Of a stretch of DNA of 26,858 bases, positions 21,743 to 26,858 are shown in pieces. The position numbers and the translations under genes were made by a program. How positions within the stretch are numbered: the first letter of the stretch is position 1; every line of letters begins with the position of its first letter. Below the pieces are notes generated by a model. That model ran no database searches. It was not told the DNA's origin and was given only the letters and a program-made list of their open reading frames with translations. Source of the DNA: SIG603 sp963611165 (lineage in GTDB: Bacteria > Bacillota > Clostridia > Oscillospirales > Acutalibacteraceae); NCBI GenBank assembly GCA_963611165.1, contig CAVDQG010000026.1, forward strand, positions 1 to 26,858, written 5' to 3'.

Positions 21743-23989
21743 ATGGCAATTATCTTTCATGAGAACGATAAAACCTTTCATCTATATAATACTCAAATAA
21801 GTTATATATTTACGATACTTCAAAACGGTCAGGCTTCGGGATTATATTTCGGCAAGCGAATCAATGACAGAGAGGATTTTTCGCATATTCTTAATTTTGG
21901 CAGACGAGATATGTCCCCTTGCCAGTATGAGGACAGCGGATTTACCATGGATTATCTTAACTGCGAATATCCGACAACGGGAACGGGTGATTTGCGTTTT
22001 ACGGCTTGTGAGGTGGAGAACAGTGACGGTTCTGTTTGTGCCGATTTCAGATATAAATCACACGAGATTTTCTGCGGAAAGCCAAAACTTGAGGCGTTGC
22101 CAGCAACCTACTGCGAGAGTGATGGCGAGTGCGAGACTCTCGAGCTTAAATTTACCGATGAAATATCAAATATCGACCTTTATATGAGCTACACCATATT
22201 TCGTGATTATCCCGTTATAGCGGAAAATAAACGCTTTGAAAATCACGGCGAGAGCGTTTATTTAAACAAGGCAATGAGCCTTTCGATTGATTTGCCTGAC
22301 AGCGAATATAATATGCTCACGCTTGCAGGTGTAGCCGCAAGGGAGCGTCACCCCGTTGTTCGAGAGCTTCACGAGGGAATTCAGAGCATATACTCAAAAA
22401 GAGGACATTCCTCGCACGAATTCAATCCGTTTGCGGCACTTATGCGAAAGAATACCGACGAGGAAAGCGGAGAAGCAATCGGCGTAAGCTTTGTCTACAG
22501 CGGAAACTTCCTCATTCAAGCCGAGGTGGATAATTTCAGCCACACAAGACTTATGTGCGGAATAAATCCCGACGGATTTAAGTGGAAACTTGAAAATGGC
22601 GGTGCTTTCCAAACTCCCGAGGCTGTTTTGGTCTATTCAGACGGCGGCTTAGGCAAGATGAGCAGAGTTTTTCATGTGCTTTACCGCACAAGACTTGCAA
22701 GAGGAAAGTGGAGAGACAGAACAAGACCTATACTTGTTAACAACTGGGAAGCCACATATTTCAATTTTGACGAAGAAAAGATACTGAAAATCGCCGGCAA
22801 GGCTAATGAGCTTGGACTTGATATGTTCGTTCTCGATGACGGATGGTTCGGTCACAGGAACGACGCACGGTCTTCTCTCGGTGACTGGTTTGTAAACTTA
22901 GAAAAACTTCCGAGCGGAATTGACGGACTTTCCGAGAAAATCCATGCTATGGGACTTAAATTCGGCTTATGGTTCGAGCCTGAAATGATAAGCGTTGACA
23001 GTGAGCTTTACAAGTCTCACCCCGAATGGATGATGAGGGTGAATTCAAGAGAGCCGCTTCAGGGAAGAAATCAATTTATGCTTGATTTTACAGATGAAGA
23101 GCTTGTTAAATTTATCGGCGACCAAATGGAGAAAATCCTTGACGGCTCAAAAATCGACTACATCAAGTGGGATATGAACAGATCCCTTAGCGATATTTAT
23201 TCGGCAAAATTACCGCACGACAGACAGGGCGAGGTTTACCACAGATTTATTCTTGGCGTATATTCGCTTTACGAGAGATTGACGGCAAAGTATCCAGATA
23301 TTCTCTTCGAGTCGTGTGCAAGCGGCGGAGCGAGATTTGACCCCGGTATGCTCTACTATGCGCCGCAGGCTTGGTGCAGTGACAACACGGACGCCGTGGA
23401 GAGAATTAAAATTCAGTGGGGCACGAGTATGGTGTATCCCATAAGCATGATAGGAAGTCATGTTTCAATTTGTCCAAATGAGCAAATGGGACGAATCACA
23501 CCGCTTAAGACGAGGGCTGACGTGGCTTATTTCGGTTCGTTTGGATATGAGCTTGATTTAAATAAGCTTTCTTCCGAGGAACAGGAGGAAGTTAAGGAAC
23601 AGGTAAAGTTCATGAAAACTCACTCGGAACTTATCAGAACAGGAGATTTTTACCGTCTTAGAAGTCCGTTTGAGAAAATCAAAGAGCTTGACGATGCGGC
23701 TTGGATGGTAGTAAGCGGCGACAAAACGACTGCACTTGCGGCTTATTATCGCATCGGTGCGAGCGTGGCAAGAGGCTTTGAATATTTGAAGCTTAGTGGA
23801 CTTGATCCTAATGCGAAATATCTCGTGTCCGACACAAAGTGGACTTTAAAGGACGAAAGCCGCTATTTTTACGGTGACGAGCTTATGAACATTGGAATTG
23901 ATATTTCTTACGGCGGAAATTCCGCAAAAAGTGATGTTCCGCTCGGGGATTATATCTCAAGAATATTTGAAATAAAGGAAATTAAGTAA
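21743..23989 (+). CDS. Alpha-galactosidase, glycoside hydrolase family 36
   Basis: A 748-aa GH36 enzyme that releases terminal alpha-1,6-galactose from oligosaccharides such as raffinose and melibiose. The N-terminal beta-sandwich (about 1-330) precedes a TIM barrel with FVLDDGWFG and FGLWFEPEMIS. The nucleophile is Asp477 in KWDMNRS, and the acid/base is Asp547 in WCSDNTDAVERIKIQ, after SCASGGARFDPGMLYY. These positions agree with Bacillus-type GH36 enzymes. There is no signal peptide, so it acts in the cytoplasm on imported sugars, yet no sugar transporter or regulator is adjacent. It has a GGAGG ribosome binding site. Its stop overlaps the start of the YitT gene by 1 nt (TAATG). Confidence 0.95.
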   Translation: MAIIFHENDKTFHLYNTQISYIFTILQNGQASGLYFGKRINDREDFSHILNFGRRDMSPCQYEDSGFTMDYLNCEYPTTGTGDLRFTACEVENSDGSVCADFRYKSHEIFCGKPKLEALPATYCESDGECETLELKFTDEISNIDLYMSYTIFRDYPVIAENKRFENHGESVYLNKAMSLSIDLPDSEYNMLTLAGVAARERHPVVRELHEGIQSIYSKRGHSSHEFNPFAALMRKNTDEESGEAIGVSFVYSGNFLIQAEVDNFSHTRLMCGINPDGFKWKLENGGAFQTPEAVLVYSDGGLGKMSRVFHVLYRTRLARGKWRDRTRPILVNNWEATYFNFDEEKILKIAGKANELGLDMFVLDDGWFGHRNDARSSLGDWFVNLEKLPSGIDGLSEKIHAMGLKFGLWFEPEMISVDSELYKSHPEWMMRVNSREPLQGRNQFMLDFTDEELVKFIGDQMEKILDGSKIDYIKWDMNRSLSDIYSAKLPHDRQGEVYHRFILGVYSLYERLTAKYPDILFESCASGGARFDPGMLYYAPQAWCSDNTDAVERIKIQWGTSMVYPISMIGSHVSICPNEQMGRITPLKTRADVAYFGSFGYELDLNKLSSEEQEEVKEQVKFMKTHSELIRTGDFYRLRSPFEKIKELDDAAWMVVSGDKTTALAAYYRIGASVARGFEYLKLSGLDPNAKYLVSDTKWTLKDESRYFYGDELMNIGIDISYGGNSAKSDVPLGDYISRIFEIKEIK

Positions 23990-24861
23990 TGCAGACAAAA
24001 AACAAACCACTTGTTATTTTCAAAGAATTTGCCATGATGACTTTTGCGACGGCGATAATCGCATGTGCGGTATTTTTCTTTCTCTACCCAAGCAACGCTT
24101 CAGTAAGCTCGGTATCGGGACTTGCAATTGTTTTATCTAACTTTGTGCCGTTTTCTGTATCGATTATTACTCTTGCACTCAACATTATTCTTCTGATAAT
24201 CGGATTTATCACGTGCGGAAACGAGTTCGGCGGAAAGACGGTTTACACCTCAATTTTACTGCCCGTATTCATGTGGATACTCGAGAAAATTTTTCCTAAC
24301 ATGCAGTCGCTCACGGGGGATGCGGCACTTGATGTCGTGTGCTATGTGTTTTCCGTAAGCGTCGGACTTGCTATTCTTTTTAATATGAACGCTTCAAGCG
24401 GCGGTCTCGATATAATCGCAAAGATAATGAACAAGTATCTTCATATGGATTTAGGACACGCCATGAGTTTGTCGGGAATGATTGTTGCTCTTTCGTCTGC
24501 ATTTGCCTATGACATTAAGACGGTCATTCTGTCGGTTCTCGGCACATATGTGAACGGCCTTGTGCTAGACCATTTCATTTTCTCACAGAGCCTAAAGAGA
24601 AGAGTTTGCATTGTTTCTCCGAAGCAGGAGGAAATCCGTGAGTTTATATTAAATGAGCTTCATTCGGGTGCGACTATCTATGAGGCAATCGGCGCATACC
24701 GCATGCAAAAGCACACGGAGATTATCACGGTTGTCGATAAATCCGAGTATCAAAAGCTTATGAATTTCATTCAGAAAACAGACCCTCAGGCATTTGTCAC
24801 GGTATATAATGTAAGTGATGTTCGTTACCGCTCAAAGCTTCTTGAAGAGAGACTGTTCTGA
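23989..24861 (+). CDS. YitT family membrane protein with DUF2179 domain
   Basis: A 290-aa integral membrane protein. About five to six hydrophobic segments lie in residues 15-200, including ATAIIACAVFFFLYP, the family pattern NASSGGLDIIAKIMNKY (about 134-150), and a segment ending in GTYVNGLVLDHF. A C-terminal cytoplasmic DUF2179 domain (about 205-285) carries SGATIYEAIGAY and VTVYNVSDVRY. YitT proteins are widespread in Firmicutes, and their substrate is not established. Translation is probably coupled to the alpha-galactosidase gene by the TAATG overlap, with AAAGGA just upstream. Co-transcription with a galactosidase suggests but does not prove a link to sugar metabolism. Confidence 0.9.
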   Translation: MQTKNKPLVIFKEFAMMTFATAIIACAVFFFLYPSNASVSSVSGLAIVLSNFVPFSVSIITLALNIILLIIGFITCGNEFGGKTVYTSILLPVFMWILEKIFPNMQSLTGDAALDVVCYVFSVSVGLAILFNMNASSGGLDIIAKIMNKYLHMDLGHAMSLSGMIVALSSAFAYDIKTVILSVLGTYVNGLVLDHFIFSQSLKRRVCIVSPKQEEIREFILNELHSGATIYEAIGAYRMQKHTEIITVVDKSEYQKLMNFIQKTDPQAFVTVYNVSDVRYRSKLLEERLF

Positions 24862-24871
24862 CAGGTGATTT

Positions 24872-26743
24872 ATGACAGAATTAAATGAAAAACTTCACGA
24901 GCTTCGTGCAAAGGCAATGGCGCTTCCGCTTCAGCCGGGCGTGTATCTTATGCACGACAAGACAGGACAAATAATTTACGTAGGCAAGGCAAAGGCACTT
25001 AAAAACCGTGTCAGCCAATATTTCGGCTCAGACCACAACCACGGCGAAAAGGTCAAGCGAATGGTACTGAATGTCGATTATTTCGAGTACATTGTGACGG
25101 ACAGCGAATTCGAGGCACTTGTACTTGAAAACAGCCTGATTAAGCACCATAAGCCGAAGTATAATATTCTTCTAAAGGACGATAAGGGATATTCTTACAT
25201 AAGAGTATCGGGCGGAGATTGGCCGAAAATCAGCGAGGCAAAGCAGATTTTGGACGACGGCGCAAAGTACATCGGTCCCTATATGTCCTCATGGACTATC
25301 AAGGAGACGATAGACGAGGCACAGAAGATTTTCATGCTCCCCTCGTGTAATAAACGGTTTCCGCAGGATTTCGGCAAGCAAAGACCCTGCTTAAATTATT
25401 ACATCAAACAGTGTGCCGCACCTTGCCGAGGCAAGATGAGCAAGGAAGAATACAACGAGGCTGTAAACGAAGCACTCGATTTCATAAAGGGCGGTTCTGC
25501 TGATACGGTAAAAAAGCTGTCTGCAAAAATGGAAGAAGCGTCCGAAAATCTCGAGTTTGAAAAGGCGGCAAGAATCAGAGATACCATTCAGGCGATAAAC
25601 CGCATGAAGGACAAGCAGAAGGTTGTCGAGAGTAAAATAAGAGAACAGGACGTCATAGCGATTGCGTTCGGAAACACGAAATGCGTCGTTGCCGTACTCA
25701 AATTCAGCGGCGGAAGACTATATGACAGAGAAAATTTCAGCTTCACCGATATAGAAAATCTTTCTGAGTTAAGAGCCGAGTTCATCAGACAGTATTACTC
25801 CGATAAAGATAAAATCCCCCCACAGCTTACCATTGACGGAGAATGCGACGATAAGGAGCTTCTGGAAGACTGGTTGACGGAGAAAGCAGGCAAAAAGGTA
25901 AGCATTCATATACCGCAAAAGGGCGACCAGTTAAAGCTTGTGGAGATGTGCAGAAGCAATGCCGCAGAAAAGCTTTCGGAGGGAACGGGAAGCAGCGGCA
26001 AGGAGCTTTCGGCACTTGATGAGCTCGCAAGGCTTTTGGGGCTTTCTTCTCCGCCCGAATATATCGAATCCTATGATATCTCTAACCTCGGGGGCACAGA
26101 TAATGTTGCGGGTATGGTTGTCTTTAAGAACGGCAGACCTTACAAAGCCGGCTATCGCAGATTTAAGATAAAAACCGTGAGCGGTCAGGACGATTACGGC
26201 TCAATGCGTGAGGTTATCGAAAGAAGATTTTCCGAATATTACATTCACCGTTCATTAAAGGACGGCGATTACTTCGGCACTTTGCCTAACCTTATTCTTC
26301 TTGACGGCGGCAAGGGTCATGTAAATGCCGTTATGCCTGTTCTCGAGAGAATGAAGATTGATGTTCCGTGTTTCGGTATGGTAAAGGACGACAGTCACCG
26401 CACACGCGCGATTGCCGTTAGCGGCGGCGAAATTTCAATAAATTCAACAAGACAGGCTTTTACGCTCTGTTCTCTTTTACAGGACGAGGTGCACAGATGG
26501 GCTATCGGATACCACAGACAGCAGAGAAAGAAATCGACAATTTCTTCTACTCTGAGTGAAATTCCCGGAATGGGCGAGGCAAGATGCAAAGCACTTTTAA
26601 AGTATTTCAAGACGATTAAAGCGATAAGCGAAGCCGACCTTGAGGAGCTTATGAGTTGTCCGAAAATGAATCGCCCCAGCGCCACAAATGTTTACAGATA
26701 TTTTCACCCGGAAGAAAATATAAGCACGGAAGATAACGCTTAA
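24872..26743 (+). CDS. uvrC: UvrABC excinuclease subunit C
   Basis: A 623-aa nuclease of nucleotide excision repair that makes the 3' and 5' cuts around a lesion marked by UvrAB. The N-terminal GIY-YIG nuclease reads PGVYLMHDKTGQIIYVGKA. A UVR motif (KLSAKMEEASENLEFEKAARIRD, about 212-234) contacts UvrB. The RNase H-like nuclease contains YDISNLGG and ILLDGGKGH. A C-terminal helix-hairpin-helix pair contains EIPGMGEARCKALLKYF. The catalytic DIS motif is followed by Asn, where many UvrC proteins have His. It starts 10 nt after the YitT gene with a weak CAGGTG site. No uvrA or uvrB is in the window, and no clear terminator follows. Confidence 0.96.
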   Translation: MTELNEKLHELRAKAMALPLQPGVYLMHDKTGQIIYVGKAKALKNRVSQYFGSDHNHGEKVKRMVLNVDYFEYIVTDSEFEALVLENSLIKHHKPKYNILLKDDKGYSYIRVSGGDWPKISEAKQILDDGAKYIGPYMSSWTIKETIDEAQKIFMLPSCNKRFPQDFGKQRPCLNYYIKQCAAPCRGKMSKEEYNEAVNEALDFIKGGSADTVKKLSAKMEEASENLEFEKAARIRDTIQAINRMKDKQKVVESKIREQDVIAIAFGNTKCVVAVLKFSGGRLYDRENFSFTDIENLSELRAEFIRQYYSDKDKIPPQLTIDGECDDKELLEDWLTEKAGKKVSIHIPQKGDQLKLVEMCRSNAAEKLSEGTGSSGKELSALDELARLLGLSSPPEYIESYDISNLGGTDNVAGMVVFKNGRPYKAGYRRFKIKTVSGQDDYGSMREVIERRFSEYYIHRSLKDGDYFGTLPNLILLDGGKGHVNAVMPVLERMKIDVPCFGMVKDDSHRTRAIAVSGGEISINSTRQAFTLCSLLQDEVHRWAIGYHRQQRKKSTISSTLSEIPGMGEARCKALLKYFKTIKAISEADLEELMSCPKMNRPSATNVYRYFHPEENISTEDNA

Positions 26744-26769
26744 AAGAAAAAATGTCTCGCCTCGCATTG

Positions 26770-26858
26770 GTGCTCATAAGACAGTAATTCTAAAAATTAC
26801 GATTATGGCATCTGTCAGGCAGGGTTGGCAACGAAATAACGGGTATCTGGTGAAAGCC
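26770..26858 (+). mobile_element. Possible 5' end of a group II intron or other structured RNA (cut by window end)
   Basis: After uvrC the sequence opens with GTGCTC (26770-26775), close to the GUGYG start of group II introns. A GTAATT-N5-AATTAC hairpin (26784-26800) lies inside a GACA/TGTC helix (26780-26783 with 26813-26816), then comes GGCAACGAAATAACGGG and GGTGAAAGCC, which resembles intron domain I. No ORF starts here. The window ends before a reverse transcriptase could appear, so this is a weak call. Confidence 0.3.

Overview
The window reads as chromosomal DNA of a low-to-mid GC, Gram-positive anaerobe of the class Clostridia, most likely a Ruminococcaceae/Oscillospirales-type gut bacterium. 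The evidence is the gene set (MoxR/DUF58/transglutaminase operon, DegV paralogs, YitT, DUF1934, a GlnRS beside GluRS, a tandem glycine riboswitch), AGGAGG-type ribosome binding sites, and sigma-A-like promoters that nearly all have a 17-bp spacer. Taxonomy is inference; no 16S gene or other direct marker is present.

Layout. (1) 1-233: edge of a mobile-element region with a TnpV-like fragment and a coupled 61-aa protein, both on the minus strand. (2) 306-5110: minus-strand operon of MoxR ATPase, DUF58 protein, membrane transglutaminase and thioredoxin, with a strong promoter and a terminator. (3) 5181-6718: small Cys-rich protein (+), dCMP deaminase (-) and a divergent MarR regulator (+). (4) 6754-9426: prfB encoded in one frame, then a stand-alone EctB-like diaminobutyrate aminotransferase behind a possible structured leader. 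(5) 9438-13709: minus-strand operon ddl-murI-DUF1934-argS, combining cell-wall precursor genes with arginyl-tRNA synthetase. (6) 13801-14070: tandem glycine riboswitch ending in a terminator with no gene of its own. (7) 14071-18787: NUDIX hydrolase, then gltX-glnS-degV. (8) 18800-19810: second degV with its own promoter and terminator. (9) 19867-21696: mgtE behind a leader of about 320 nt that looks like a transcription attenuator. (10) 21697-26743: GH36 alpha-galactosidase, YitT membrane protein and uvrC in a tight run. (11) 26770-26858: structured sequence at the edge, possibly the 5' end of a group II intron.

Most genes are housekeeping: translation (prfB, argS, gltX, glnS), wall synthesis (ddl, murI), nucleotide and DNA maintenance (dCMP deaminase, NUDIX, uvrC), redox (trxA) and Mg2+ uptake (mgtE). 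The novelty is mainly in non-coding DNA: the isolated glycine riboswitch unit, the mgtE leader with a short ORF and mutually exclusive terminator/antiterminator pairings, the prfB site where the usual +1 frameshift signal appears collapsed, and an ectB homolog without ectA or ectC. I saw no CRISPR array, tRNA, rRNA, defence cassette or prophage.
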